Source: Coemansia sp. RSA 922 (Eukaryota > Kickxellomycota > Kickxellomycetes > Kickxellales > Kickxellaceae). From it: a stretch of DNA of 35,289 nt. This document shows, piece after piece, positions 9,158-21,529 of the stretch; position 1 is the stretch's first letter; each line of letters begins with the position of its first letter. Both the position numbers and the translations under genes were made by a program. Location: NCBI GenBank assembly GCA_027577415.1, contig JANBQS010000107.1, positions 1 to 35,289 on the forward strand, in the 5' to 3' direction. A model generated the notes under the pieces. It did not search any database, was not told the origin of the DNA, and saw nothing but the letters and a program-made list of their open reading frames with translations.

Positions 9158-12100
9158 ATGTCGGCAGGAACTGCGGCCACGCAAGAGACCTTGGCCTCCA
9201 GTCTCCAGCAAACCCTAAGCGCCAATGCGCTCGAGCGCAAGCAAGGTAAGGCGACAGTATATGTGCAACAGAGTGAGTCACAAACTGAGCAATTCACTAA
9301 CACGCAATGTTTGTTTATTATAAACCAATTATTTGCTTTTAGCCGAGCATTTCCTGGCTTCCATCGAGCAAACGCCCCATTTTGTCGTGCCGCTGTTGCA
9401 GCTGGTGAGCAACCAGTCGACGGACGCAAACGTGAGGTTTGCGGCAGCGCTGTTCTTTAAAAACTTTATCAAGCGGCGCTGGCCACAGGACGAAAACGCC
9501 GAGGACACACTCCTGGCTGACGACCGCCAAGCGGTCAAGCGCGAGATCGTGTCGCTAATGATTACTGTACCCAAGAACTTGCAGTTGCAGATTGGTGAGG
9601 CCGTGTCGATTATTGCCGAGAACGACTTCCCCTTGCATTGGCCCGAGCTGATTAGCGATCTGGTCTCCAAGCTGTCAGCGACCGACTACCATGTAAATAA
9701 CGGCATCCTGCAGACTGCGCACACGGTGTTCAAGGGATGGCGCTCAGAGTTCCGGTCGGACCAGCTCTACACAAAGATCAACTACGTGCTGACCCAGTTC
9801 ACGGAGGCGTACATGCAAGTGTTTATCACTACCGACAAGCTCATTGACGAGCACGCGGGTAACCGGGCAGCGCTTCAGATCTTGTTGCACTCGCTCATGC
9901 TCTTGTGCCAGATCTACTACGACCTAAACTGCCAGGACTTGCCGCCGTTCTTTGAGGACCACATGGCAGAGTTTATGCAGACCTTCCACAAGTACTTGGT
10001 CTACATGAACCCAAATGCTGAGAGCGACGACGACGATGTAGCTGGCGACTTGGAGGAAGTCAAGGCCAGCATTTGCGAGATTATTGAGCTGTACGCCCAG
10101 CGCTATGAGGAGGACTTTAAGCAGCTGCCGCAGTTTGTCGCGACAGTGTGGAATATGCTGACTACGGTCGGTGCCTCGCACAAGTACGATGGCGTGGTTA
10201 GCAAGGGTATGGCGTTTTTGCGTACGGTGGTGCGCAACCCGCGGCAGCGTGAGCTGTTTTCGTCGAGCGAGTCCCTCAAGCTCATCTGCGAGCGCATTAT
10301 TATTCCCAACACGGTACTCCCCGAGTCTGATGAGGAGCTGTTTGAAGATGATCCGATCCAGTTTGTGCGTCGCGACGTTGAGGGAAGCGAGGCTGGCAGT
10401 CGGCGCGAGGCTGCGGCTGATCTGGTACGTGGACTGTTGGAGCAGTTCTCGACCGAGACCACTCAGGTCATGTCGGCGTATATCCAAAAGGGACTTGAGC
10501 AGTATGCTGCCAATCCTGCGGCGCACTGGCGCGGTAAGGACGTTGCGCTGTTTATGGTGACATCGGTGGCTGTTGTCGCGTCGGTGGGCTCGCTTGGCGC
10601 AACCCAGATCAATGAGCTGGTTAACGTGTCCGACTTTTTCAGCTCGCAGATTGTACAGCACTTGCAAGACGTGAACTCTGACCAGCAGGCGCCGATTCTC
10701 AAGGTCGATGCCATCAAGTACGTCAACACGTTCCGTAGCCAGCTGCCGCGCAACCTACTGGCTCAGGCCCTGCCCCTGTTGGGCAACCACTTGGGACATT
10801 CCAACCCTGTCGTGTCGACATACGCGGCCATCGCCATTGAGCGCCTGTTAGTGCTCAAGAAGGATGGCGCCTTGTTGTTTGGCCCGGCAGATGTCCAGTC
10901 GCTGGCTGAGGGTATGCTCGGTCATATATTCGGCACACTGGACAGCGCAGACTCGCCGCAAAAGCTGGCTGAGAACGACTATCTGATGAAGACTGTGATG
11001 CGCATATTTTTGGCTAGCCGCACAAACATTTTGCCACTGGCACCGGCAGCGCTGGGCAAACTAGCGGCGATTCTGGGCGAAGTAAGCAAGAACCCGTCCA
11101 ATCCCAGGTTCAGCCACTTTTTGTTTGAGGCTGTGGGGTCGTTGGCGCGGTTCTCTTGCGCGGCGGATTCATCGGCGATTGGGCAGTTTGAGGCCACGCT
11201 GTTCCCGATCTTCCAGATGATTCTGCAAGAGGACGTGGCAGAGTTCATGCCCTACGTGTTCCAGATCTTGGCACAGCTCCTATCGGTCCACCAGGCGTCG
11301 GGCAGACTACCCGAGGCGTATGTCAGCCTGTTGCCGCCGCTGCTGCAGCCTACGCTGTGGAGTGCGCAGGGCAACATTCCAGCCCTGGTGCGGCTGCTGC
11401 AGAGCTACTTGCAGATTGGCGGCGGGCAATTGGCTAGCGATGGACAGCTGCAGCCAATCCTGGGCGTGTTCCAGCGCCTCATTGCGTCAAAGACCAATGA
11501 CCACCACGGATTCAACCTATTGCTGGCGATATCGCAGTTCACGCCGGCCGAGTCTCTGAAGCAGTATCTAAAGGCCATTCTGACGCTGTGCCTGAACCGA
11601 CTGCAGTCATCGAGGACCGCCAAGTTTACGCGCAACTTTGCGCACTATGTGGCGTCCGTCTTGTGTATTGATGCGCATGGTGAAGTTGGCGTCAACTTGT
11701 TTATGGACGCGATGGACAGCATCCAGCCAAACCTGTTTGCTACGGTTCTGCAAAACATTATGCTCGAGACTATCCCATCCGTGGTTGGACGAGTGGAGCG
11801 CAAGACGACGGTGGTTGGCTTTGCGCTGTTGGTGGCATCGAGGCGGTTCCAGTCTAGTGCCGGATACAAGAGTCTGACTGCGCCAGTGCTGCAGCAATTG
11901 GCGGCAATGTTGATGGATACGACTGTCAAGGAGACAAAGACGCTGGCTGACCGTAGCATTGTCGATGGCAGTAGTGCGGCTGTGGTGGCGGCGGCGGCGG
12001 TGGCTGACGAGGACCTTGACTCGCTTGAGATTGAGGACACTGGATATCAGGCGTCGTTTGCTAGACTGGCTACTCTGGGCGATATTAAGATTGACCCATG

Positions 12101-12233
12101 CCCACAGATCTCGGACCCAGCGGTGGGGCTTGGGCAGATTCTAAAGCCAATTCAGGCGCAGCTTGGTGACGCTGTGCAGCACTTGCCTGCGGAGACGAGG
12201 CAGTTTATCTCGCAGGCCATCTCCCAGGCGTAG
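9158..12233 (+). CDS. CSE1: CSE1/CAS exportin for importin-alpha
   Basis: Two exons, 9158-9245 and 9343-12233 (97-nt intron, donor GTAAGG, acceptor CTTTTAG), encode 992 residues; yeast Cse1 and human CAS are about 960-970. The spliced N-terminus reads ANALERKQAEHFLASIE, the first importin-beta-type HEAT helix, followed by the hallmark ALFFKNFIKRRWPQ. Further CSE1 signatures are DYHVNNGILQTAHTVFKGWR, the acidic DDDD/DEEL...FEDDPIQFVRRD segments and the HEAT solenoid to the C-terminus. Family knowledge: it carries importin-alpha out of the nucleus with Ran-GTP. Residues near 890-910 are a low-complexity Ala/Val run (GCG/GTG repeats at about 11986-12006) inside an otherwise conserved region. The ATG at 9158 is preceded by GAAAA, a good context. 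Confidence 0.95.
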
Positions 12234-13192
12234 AGTGGATTTCGGCAACTATGATAATTATGTTTAGGTTTCCATTATTACAATTGAAGACAATACACCG
12301 CATTTTTTTTTGTTTTCGTTTTCAATAGAGTCGTTTCTTTTTTATTTGGCGAGAGCCGCAAGTAACTTCATTTGCGCGCAGGCCGCCTGGGGGAGCATGG
12401 ACCGCACGTGATCGGCTAGCTCTTCTGTCTGTGGAGACGAGGAAGGGATTAGCAATTATCTGGGGAGGCGCATGTGTGGCTCTCCTGTACATCTCTTTTC
12501 TCTTCTTCTTTTCCGCTGTGTTCTTTACTCAAGTTTTGGTTATCTACTTTCTAACCTTCTCTCTACTCCCACTTTTCTTTCAAACACCAGAGGCAGAAAC
12601 CGGAGTTCTTTGCTTTCTAGCACCAAAGCTATCGGACCTTACCCTGCGTTCTTCTCTCTTTCAAACAAGGCTTCCCTTTTCTTTTCTTTTTTTTCTGTCC
12701 CAGATTAAAGTCTCGACTAGGCAAGCACCTAAGCGCCTTTATAAAAAAAAAAAGGTGACATTTTTTTTCTTTCACCAGGGTAGGCGAAATTCACACCCTC
12801 CTAGGACACATAAACCGCAGTCGGGGGAAAAAGCGGCACACACAAAAAGGAGAAAAGTTCACAGTAAATACAGCTCTTTTCCCTCCCCCTTTTCTTCCCC
12901 CCCTCCCTTTTTACTCCCTGATATTTCCTATTTTTTTTTTTGTCCACTTGTTTATATCGGACACTTTACTCTCAGCACACAACATACTCTCTAGTCTAAG
13001 ACCAGGTTGGCTTTATTGTTGGGCGACACTCGAACGGGAGCGCAATAGCGGACATATAGTAGAATCAAACAGCGACATAGGCTGTTGTCAGCTGGGATAT
13101 TAGCAGAGACGAAACCTGCAGCGCGGGGGCAGAGCGACGAGTCAGGCGGGCACATAGGCGCGAGCAAGGGTGACGGGAGTCAGCGGGATAAT
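12234..13192. promoter_or_regulatory. Gap between CSE1 and cyclin gene, with pyrimidine-rich tracts
   Basis: A 959-bp gap. From about 12480 to 12990 the plus strand is very rich in T and C (runs of CTTTTCTTTT and CCCTCCCCCTTTTCTTCCCCCCCTCCC). These tracts keep a 187-codon plus-strand frame open, but its composition is only Phe/Ser/Leu/Lys low complexity, so I do not call it. Acceptor-like ends (TTTCACCAG, TGTCCCAG, AACACCAG) suggest possible 5' UTR introns of the cyclin gene. CACGTG in the context ATCACGTG (12405-12412, minus reading) matches the Cbf1/bHLH site. A GC-richer island at 12342-12428 looks like an exon on the minus strand and is listed separately. Confidence 0.45.
12342..12428 (-). 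CDS. Possible orphan terminal exon, unknown protein
   Basis: On the minus strand a canonical acceptor (branch-like GCTAATCC, pyrimidines, CTCCACAG) is followed by 28 codons and TAA. The peptide begins TEELADHVRSML and ends KLLAALAK; it looks like an amphipathic helix and its codons are GC-rich like real exons nearby, in contrast to the AT-rich flanks. Its stop would lie 108 bp from the CSE1 stop, similar to the other convergent pairs in this window. Against it: I could not find a convincing upstream exon with an ATG in the purine-rich minus strand up to 13190. It could be a relic or chance. Confidence 0.3.
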   Translation of the reverse strand, partial: TEELADHVRSMLPQAACAQMKLLAALAK

Positions 13193-14359
13193 ATGACAGA
13201 ATATGCGGCAGACGTATCTGCACAATGGTACTTCAGCAAGGAGGACATGCGGAACACGCCGTCGGTGACGGGCAGTGACTACTCGGCGTCTAGTGGCAAA
13301 TCATTGTCGCCGGCGGAGGAGTACAAACAGCGCTTACGTGGCTGTACATTTATTCATAACGTGGTCAAGAAGCTCGACATGTAAGTTGCGCAACAATGCA
13401 AATGGGGGTTTGGGTTGGGGGGTGGGAGGGCCTGAGCGCACATCTTTTTTTTTTTCTCTTTGCATGAGTGCTAACTTGTGTACCACTTTTGTAGGCATCA
13501 GTTTGTGGCGTCGACTGCCTGCGTATTCTTTCATCGCTTTTACATGCGCCAGTCGCTGAGCGCCTACCATCCATATGTAAGTACTTTTTTAGTGAACCCA
13601 GAATCTAGGCAGCAGTAATGCACTTTGGTGGCAAGAGAGACCCTCCTCTTTTTTTTTTTGTTTGTGGGCTAGTAGCGCGGTGTTCTCTTGCTACTGCTAG
13701 CTTCAAAAAAATGAGCGACTGGAGCTGTGACCGCTCTGACGCCTTGCATAAAATACATAGCAACTAATCAGTGCAACAACAATGTGTAGGATGTGGCTGG
13801 CGCGTGTGTGGTGCTGGCATCAAAGGTCGAGGAAAACAAGCGCGGACTCAAGGACATTTCCATGGCGTGCTCATACGTAGCAGTAAAGGGCCAGGCGAAG
13901 GAGGCGGCGGATAACCGAGAAAGGTGGGAGCGTTCACTCAAGCGGCTGGAGATTGTGGTTTTAGAAAACTGCTGCTTTGACATGAATATTTTGCACCCGT
14001 ACGGATTCATCGATAGACTGGCGCCAGAATTCGGTATCCCTGTGTTTATTGCAAAGTCGGCGACGGCGATTATCAACGATAGTATGCGCTCGCATATTTG
14101 TCTCCTTTATCGCCCAGAGGTGGCGGCTGTGGCGGCACTGTATTTTGCACTTGAGATCCATGGACATGTGCCAAGTCGTAGTTTGTTCGAGTCGAGGCAC
14201 GTCATGCTGCCTGCCAACGCGGTGGGTCTAGTGGAGGAGTGTGTAGGCGATATGCTCGCGTTTTATCAACGCGAGGCCGACTCTGAAAGAGAGGCCCATC
14301 GTCAGCAACAAAAGGCCGCAGGCGCGTCTTCTCGTCCACATCTGCCTCACTATACATGA
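13193..14359 (+). CDS. Cyclin K/T/Ctk2-like cyclin (transcription CDK partner)
   Basis: Three exons, 13193-13380, 13495-13576 and 13790-14359, encode 279 residues; introns are 114 and 213 nt, with GTAAGT donors and TTGTAG/GTGTAG acceptors, and the second has a CTAATC branch site. The spliced product shows QWYFSKEDMRNTPS (residues 11-24), the signature start of cyclins T, K, L and Ctk2, then the cyclin box with FFHRFYMRQSL and GACVVLASKVEENKR, and a second cyclin fold after WERSLKRLEIVVLENCCFD. Family knowledge: these cyclins activate CDK9/12-type kinases (Bur1, Ctk1) that phosphorylate the RNA polymerase II tail. The frame is open upstream of 13193 but contains no ATG, so the first ATG is used. 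The short Gln/His-rich C-terminus has no long tail, favouring a Ctk2/Pch1-like assignment, which remains inference. Confidence 0.85.
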
Positions 14360-15164
14360 GCTAAAAAAAACACACATACACACACCTCTCATATTTGGTA
14401 TTTCGCCCCCAGCCCTTTCTTTTCCTTTCTTTCTCTCTTTATATCAATCATGTACATTAAATCTGCTTCTATCCATATTTGGATCCACATAATACACATG
14501 CTATATATGCATTTATTTAAAAGTACATGTGGGGGGAGAGGTGAACGAAATATTATTTATAGAAATACGCAAGCCTCACTCTGGGTTTCTTTTTTCTCTT
14601 GCATGGGTGCGACGGCTCATTTTTCTTTTTTAGGACACAAGCGGTGTTTTTCGAGGTATCAACCTGGAACAATGGCTCAGCAGACAGATAATACGAGACC
14701 TACACAACAATGTTGGGGGAGGAGGGGAAATGTCATCCTTCCCACACAGCTATTTTTTTGAAAGTTGTCAGTGTGGGTGGCTTCTGTTATACTGCTAAAT
14801 ATTGCCCAATTGCTGCTTTTTTTTTCTTGAGCGGTGTGGTGCGATAACAACAACAATGACCCCCCCTTTTTTGGCTGGGTGGGAGGGACACGCATTGACA
14901 GTTTCAAGAAGCTCTTGGAGAAAAAAAAAAACGAAAAATTGGTCCTGATATTGCGTATTGCTATCTCTTCTCTTCTTTTTTCTTCTTTTCTACACTATAC
15001 GCTCTACTCCCTCCCCTTCATCTTTAGTTGTTTGGCCAACTAGTCATATCCTTTATATTGCTTTATTATTCTTTCTCCGAGTGTCTGACCCACCTCCATA
15101 TCGTTTATAGGGCGCAAGTGCGCAAAAAAAACGATAAACATTTTTTGCTCTTCCTAGGTAAAAG
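14360..15164. promoter_or_regulatory. Gap upstream of chitin synthase
   Basis: An 805-bp gap with homopolymer and simple tracts: CACACATACACACACC near 14371-14387, T/C runs at about 14408-14440 and 14970-15030, and A/T/G runs between. No frame in it has recognisable coding content. A TTTTTTGCTCTTCCTAG element ends at 15157, only 7 nt before the chitin synthase ATG, and looks like the acceptor of a 5' UTR intron. No RNA gene seen. Confidence 0.4.
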
Positions 15165-18100
15165 ATGTCTCATCCACTAGCTAACGACGACTTGGCTCGT
15201 CTGGCTGAGGCGGGGAGTATGGATTGTGAGGAAATAGTCAACGTTGTAGTGAAGCGGTTTGAGCGTCGTCCACAGGGTCATCCGTATACCAATATTGGTA
15301 CACGGGTGCTGGTGGCGCTTAATCCATTTGAAGCGCAAGAAGCAAGCTCAGACGAGTGGGCTATGCGGTATGTCGACGACTACCGTGATACCTCAGCTGA
15401 CCGTCCAGAGCTAGCGCCACATATCTTCAAGACGGCAGAGCAAGCGTACCTTCATATGAGGCAGACTGGACTCAACCAAAGCCTGATGTTCATGTAAGTA
15501 TGATAAATAAGCCTCCTACTACACTATTCACACTTTTTTAAAGTGGCTTGTGTGAAAAAATGGTTACAAATCCTTGTTATTGTTTTGTTTTGTTTTGTTA
15601 TTGTTGCTCAGAGTCAATGGCTTGGTTTCACACATACATGGCCATTTAATCCATACTAAAGTTTATTTAATTGTTTATTTTTTTTAGTGGCGAGTCGGGT
15701 AGCGGCAAGACTGAGCAGCGTCGACTTGCGTTTCGGTTCTTTTCGCTGCTACGCACGCACTCGAAAAAGGACGTCAAGCTGTTTTTGCGCTTGCAGCAGG
15801 CCGACATTGTGCTAGAGGCGTTCGCCAACGCAAAGACCACGGCGCACGGCAATGCGTCGCGTGTGGGCGTGTACACTGAGCTGCAGTTTGACCAGCGCGG
15901 GCGTGCAGTGGGAGCAAAGACGCTGACGTATCTGCTGGAAAAGGCCCGAGTGACGGACACGGTGGCCGAGGAGCGCAACTTCCACGTGCTGTACTACTTG
16001 GCAAATGGAGCGTCGGCTGAGAACCGCACGCACTTTGGCATGCCAAACGATATCATATCGTTCGAGTACCTGAGCCGGCACACGGCGGGGGCTATGCAGC
16101 GCATCTCCAACATTAGCGACATCGAACAGTTTGCAGATCTGTGCACGGCGATGAAGCACGTCGGGCTGCACAAGCGGTACCAGAGGCATATTTTCGCTGT
16201 GCTAGGCGCCATCTTGTGCCTGGGCAACCTGGTGTTTGTGTTTGAGAGCCAAGATGGATTTGACTCGGCCGTGGTGAGGAACACCGACTTGCTACACCAG
16301 GTCAGCAAGGTGCTGGGGCTAGACCCGATTACGCTGGAGACGGCGCTGACGAACAAGACGCAGTCGGTTGGCAACGAGTCGTGCACGGTGTATTTGGACG
16401 CCAGGGGCGCGGCTGTGCGACGCGATGAGCTGGCGCGGGCGTTGTACTCGCTTTTGTTCAACTGGGTCGTGGAGTTCATCAACGGGCGGTTCTGTCGCGA
16501 GGACAGCGAGCGCGAGAGCTTCATCGGCCTGCTGGACTTTCCCGGATGGCAGGCGCAGCGGCGGCACGGGTACGAGCAGCTGTGCAGCAACTACGCGACG
16601 GAGCGGCTCCAGCACTTCATGTTCCACCAGGTGTTTGAGGTTGGCAACGACGAGTACCAGGCGGAGGGCGTGGCTGTGCACGTGCCGACAGTTGACTTCC
16701 CAGACCGCACGGGCTGCGTCGACTTGTTCATCAAGCCCAAATCGGGACTGTTTTCGATCATGGACCGCCAGGCGGCCGAGATGCTGGGCCAGGACAAGCG
16801 TGCCAACAAACGCAAGGGCGACAAGGGCGGGTCAATCAGCTCCCAGCGCGAGTTTACAGCGGACGCCGACGACCGCATGGCTGGGTTCCAGCTGCTCAGC
16901 GCCTTTGGAAAGCACCACGCGGGCAAGGGCAGCGACCACCGCAGCTCGTACTACCAGTCGGTCGAGAGCAAGAACGAGATGAACTCCTTCACCGTGTCGC
17001 ACTTCTGGGGCTCGGTGACGTACGACATTGAGGGCTTTGTCGACAAGAACCTGGACCAGCTCAGCGCCGATTTCGTGGCCGTCTTCCGCGGCGACGGGTC
17101 AGTGGAGAACCGCGGGTCTCGCAACGAGTTTGTCAGCGGGCTGTTCACCGACAAGTCTGTGGCCACCGAGGCGCACCCGCGCAACGAAAAGGCCGTGGTC
17201 CAAGCCCAAGCCCTGGCGGTGCCTACCAGAGCGCCATCGATGCGCCGCACCAAGGGCGGAAGGTTGCCAGCGGCGCGTACGGGCAAAGTCGGGTGCCTGG
17301 CCACGCAGTTCCACCGTGCAGTGTCGGAGCTAGTGTCAACCCTGGACGAGACTCTGCCCTGGTTCGTGGTTTGCATCAGATCCAACGACCAGGCCAAGCC
17401 AGGGTGGGCCGATGCGCGCAAGGTCCTCGGTGCTGCCCGTGGCTTTGCCCTAGACGCTACTGTGCGTCGCAAGCGCGTCGAGTACGCTGCCGCTATGCTG
17501 CCCGCCGACTTTTGCGACCGCTACGCCCAAGTCATCTCAGATGCCACTGGCGCCAGTCCGCCGACGCTTGATGCCATGGCGCGCTGTGCTTCATTCAAGG
17601 CTGCGCTGAGTCTGACTGACGGCGAGCTGGCGCTTGGTGCTACCAAGGTGTTTATGGACTATGCCACGTGGCGCCGCATTGACGACCCTGTGCGCGCTCG
17701 GGAGCGTGGCGCCAGAGCCGACGGAGATGACGATGGCGACGACAAGGCGCTGATGATGCCCGTGGCTCTCAACGCCAGCTCGGCTGCTGTCAGCTTCAAC
17801 GTCGGCAATGACGCCTATGCGCGTGCGCTGCGCGACCGCACTGCTGCCGATGGCGATGCGCGGTCGTTCTACTCTGACGACGAGGCCTTCCACGACGCCA
17901 TGGGCAAGGACGGCTTCTCGGACGTCGTCAGCGAGGGCGGCGCCTATCCTGCTGGATTCTCGGACGCGCCAGCTGCGCGAGACAGCATTGACAGCGTCGA
18001 TGACGAGACGGGCGTGGCCGCTGTGACGCGCGTGCGCCGCGTGTGGCTGATGACTGTGCGGCTGATGACGTGGATGATCCCAGCACGCCTCATCGCCTGC

Positions 18101-21100
18101 TGTGCGCGCCGTCGCCGCAAGGACGAGCAAGTAGCCTGGCGTGAAAAGTTCACCTTGTGCATGTTCATCTTTTGGAGCTGCGCCTTTGTCATCTTCTGGA
18201 TCTGCGGCCTGGGTCTCATCCTGTGTCCGCATCAGAATGTGTACTCGGTGCAAGAGCTGAGCGGCCATGCATCCAGCAACGACGCTCTCATCTCCATTGG
18301 CGGCGAGGTCTTTGACGTCAAGGACTTTACTCACATGAATATCAACTTCAAGTACATCGTCGACCACAACTACTTGGGCCGCGACTTGTCGTCAATCTTC
18401 CCGCTACAGCTCTCCTTTGTCTGTCCCTTTGCTGGCATGGATCCGCGCCTCGCCGTGCAGCCCAAGCCTGTGCTGTACTCCGAGGCTTACTACCACGACC
18501 AGCGGTGGTGGCGCCATCCCACCGACAAGGGCTACAACTACTACCAGTACCGTCTGATGCGCATTATGCGCCAGAACTACGCCAAGGGCCACATTGCCGT
18601 CGATCCCGACCTCGTGCGCAAGCAAGCTGCCGGAACTGCCAAGGGTACCACGCTGGGTCAGAATTTGGCTCGCTGCATCATCAACGGCGAGGTCTTTGAC
18701 CTGACTGACTACATTGCCTCCAACGGCGCGCCCTACGTCGTTGTGCCCGATGGCCAGAGCAACTCCAGCTCGTTCAACCGCCAGTTCCTTGACTCTAACG
18801 TTGTCACCATGTTTGAAGAGAAGCGTGGCCAGGATATCTCTGAGCAGTGGAACAACTACTTTGGTACCAACCGCAATATGCGCAACCTGCACTACCAGTG
18901 TCTCCGTGGCGCCTTTTATGTCGGCAAGGTTGACCAGCGCAAGTCTGCTCGCTGCTATGCCGCCAATTACCTGCTGCTGGCTGGATCTATTGCCTTGGTC
19001 TCCGTCATCTTCTTCAAGTTTGTCGCCGCCTTGCAAATCACCAGTCGCCGTGAGCCTGAGCCAGGCGACCGCTTCGTACTGATGAACGTGCCTTGCTACA
19101 CTGAGGGCGAAGAGTCGCTCAAGAACACCATCGACTCAATGGCCAAGACCAAGTACGACGACAAGCGCAAGCTGCTGTTTATCGTGTGCGACGGCATGAT
19201 CATGGGCTCTGGCAACGACCGCCCGACGCCTCGCATCGTTTTGGACATCTTGGGCGTTGACCGCGACCAAGATACCGAGGCTCTGAGCTACATTGCGCTA
19301 GGCGAGGGGTCCAAGCAGCACAACATGGCCAAGGTCTACTCGGGCTTGTACGAGGTCTCGGGCCACGTCGTTCCCTATCTGGTTGTGGTAAAGTGTGGTG
19401 CCCCTCAGGAGCGCTCTCGCCCAGGTAACCGCGGTAAGCGTGACTCGCAGATCATGCTGATGGGCTTCTTCAACAAGGTGCACTTTGACCTGCCCATGAC
19501 GCCGCTGGAGCTTGAAGTCTACCACCAGGTCAAGAACGTCATTGGCGTCAACCCGGCCTTTTACGAATACGTTCTCATGATTGACGCTGACACTGTGGTT
19601 ATGCCGGACTCGCTCAACCGCATGGTGCGCTCCATGCTGCACGACGTCAAGATCATGGGCCTGTGCGGAGAGACGAGGCTGGCTAATGCCAAGAGCTCGT
19701 GGATCACCATGATGCAGGTCTACGAGTACTTTATCTCGCACCACTTGACCAAGGCGTTCGAATCGCTGTTTGGATCCGTTACTTGCCTGCCCGGTTGCTT
19801 CTGTATGTACCGCATCCGCTCCGTCGACGGCCGACCCCTGTTGGTCTCAAAGGAGGTCATCCACGACTACTCGGAGAACACTGTCGAGACTCTGCATATG
19901 AAGAACTTGCTGCACTTGGGTGAGGATCGGTACTTGACCACGCTGATGCTCAAGCACTTCCCGTACTTTAAGAACAAGTTCAACTCGGAGGCTCAGTGCA
20001 TGACCAACGCGCCCGATTCCTGGAAGGTACTCATGTCGCAGCGCCGTCGCTGGATCAACTCCACTGTGCACAACTTGTTCGAGCTGGTGTTCCTTCCGCA
20101 GATGTGTGGGTTCTGCTGCTTCTCGATGCGCTTTGTCGTGTTTATCGACCTCATCTCCACGATCATCATGCCTGCCACCATGGTCTACCTGGCGTACCTC
20201 GTCTACCAGCTGACCAACCCGGACTCGACCACGTCGTACATCTCGCTATACCTCTTGGCGGCTATCTACGGCATGCAAGCGCTAATATTCATACTCAAGC
20301 GGCAGTGGCAGCACATTGGATGGATGATTGTATACCTGCTGGCTATTCCATTCTTCACGTTCCTCTTGCCCGTGTACTCGTTCTGGCACTTTGACGACTT
20401 TTCGTGGGGCAATACGCGCATGGTCGTTGGCGATTCGGGCCGCAAACACGTGTTTGTTGTCGATAACGAAAAGTTCGATACCTCGACGATCCCCGTTCGC
20501 AAGTGGTCAGACTACGAGCAGGAGCTAATGTGGGAGTCTGGCGGTACGCCCTCACAGTTCGGGTCTGAAGGCGGTGGCTCGCGACTTGGCGCAGGTATGA
20601 GCGCAGCACGGCCTGGATCTGCTGTTGGCAACTACCCGCGCTCGATGAGCGGAGCCATGCATGCTGGCGGATACGCCACGTCAAACACGGCTTCTGTGTA
20701 TATGGACAACGGGTTTGGGTACAACTCTAATTCAGCGGCCAACATGATGATCCGCCCGCTTGGCAACAACGCTCTGCCACCTACTATGTCTGGTCGCGCT
20801 ACGCCAGTCATGGGCTCGCCTCCGCACGCGTATAGCGGCGAGAGCTACGACGTCATGAGCTATGCGGTAGGCAACTCTCCTACGCCACAGACGGACTACG
20901 CTGCTGCCACATTTGCCATGCCCATGGCTCCTCTAATGCCACCCGCCTACGACCCGCGCACTAGCCAGATGATGGTCTCGCAAGGCACTCCGCCACTAGG
21001 CATGCTGATGCCACAGCGCGCTGCATCGCCAGCCGTTGCTGGTGGCTTGCCAGAGTACTTTGCTCAAGGCAATGGCGCTATGATGTACAATGGGGGTGGA

Positions 21101-21442
21101 CAGCATCAGTCGGTGTACTCGGTGAGCGGCGGTACCCTAGTACCCATGCATCAACAGCAACAGGCAGCCCCTCTGGCATCGTTGTCGGATAGCGCGCTGC
21201 AGTTCCCTGGTGTATCTAACACTATCGCCCGTAGTCAAGGCGGACCGGCGGTCTCGGATGATGCTATTGCCTCTCAGATCGCGCATATCATATCTACTGC
21301 CAATCTCATGACTACGTCAAAGAAGGTCGTCCGCGAGCAGCTTGCTCGTGACTTGGGGTTGACTCCAGAGGATACAAGGGCTCGCCACGCATTCATAAAT
21401 GCGTGCATTAGCTCGGAGCTGGCCAAGCGTACTGGCTCTTAA
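15165..21442 (+). CDS. Chitin synthase with myosin-motor-like domain (class V/VII type)
   Basis: Exons 15165-15493 and 15688-21442 (194-nt intron, GTAAGT...TTTTTAG) encode 2027 residues; the splice creates the myosin P-loop GESGSGKT at 111-118. The motor-like region spans about 1-700: switch I reads GNASRVGV (about 163-170) and switch II LDFPGW (about 391), both diverged. Then come a membrane segment near 931-957, a cytochrome-b5-like domain (ISIGGEVFDVKDF, near 975), another segment near 1200-1228, and the GT2 chitin synthase core with MIDADTVV (about 1406), EDRYL (1522-1526) and QRRRW (1561-1565). SWGNTR precedes the tail, three membrane helices lie at about 1583-1678, a Gly/Met/Pro-rich linker follows, and a DEK_C domain ends it (about 1967-2025). 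It makes chitin from UDP-GlcNAc at hyphal tips and septa; DEK_C favours class V. Confidence 0.95.
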
Positions 21443-21529
21443 ATTTCTTTCTAATATCCAATTTCTCTTTCATATCCTTTTCTGAAGATAATCAATTTTA
21501 ACATCAAAATATACTTTAATTTTTTGTTT

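Noticed and set aside
12405..12412. Cbf1/bHLH site as a firm regulatory feature
   Set aside because: A single 8-bp match about 780 bp from the cyclin ATG, inside a possible exon; too weak to call alone.
12431..12994. Long plus-strand open frame (187 codons) upstream of the cyclin gene
   Set aside because: It has no ATG at its start and its product is a Phe/Ser/Leu/Lys low-complexity string from pyrimidine tracts, which rarely contain stops.
14677..14907. Short frames on both strands in the gap before chitin synthase
   Set aside because: Low-complexity composition, overlapping frames on opposite strands, no homology recognised.
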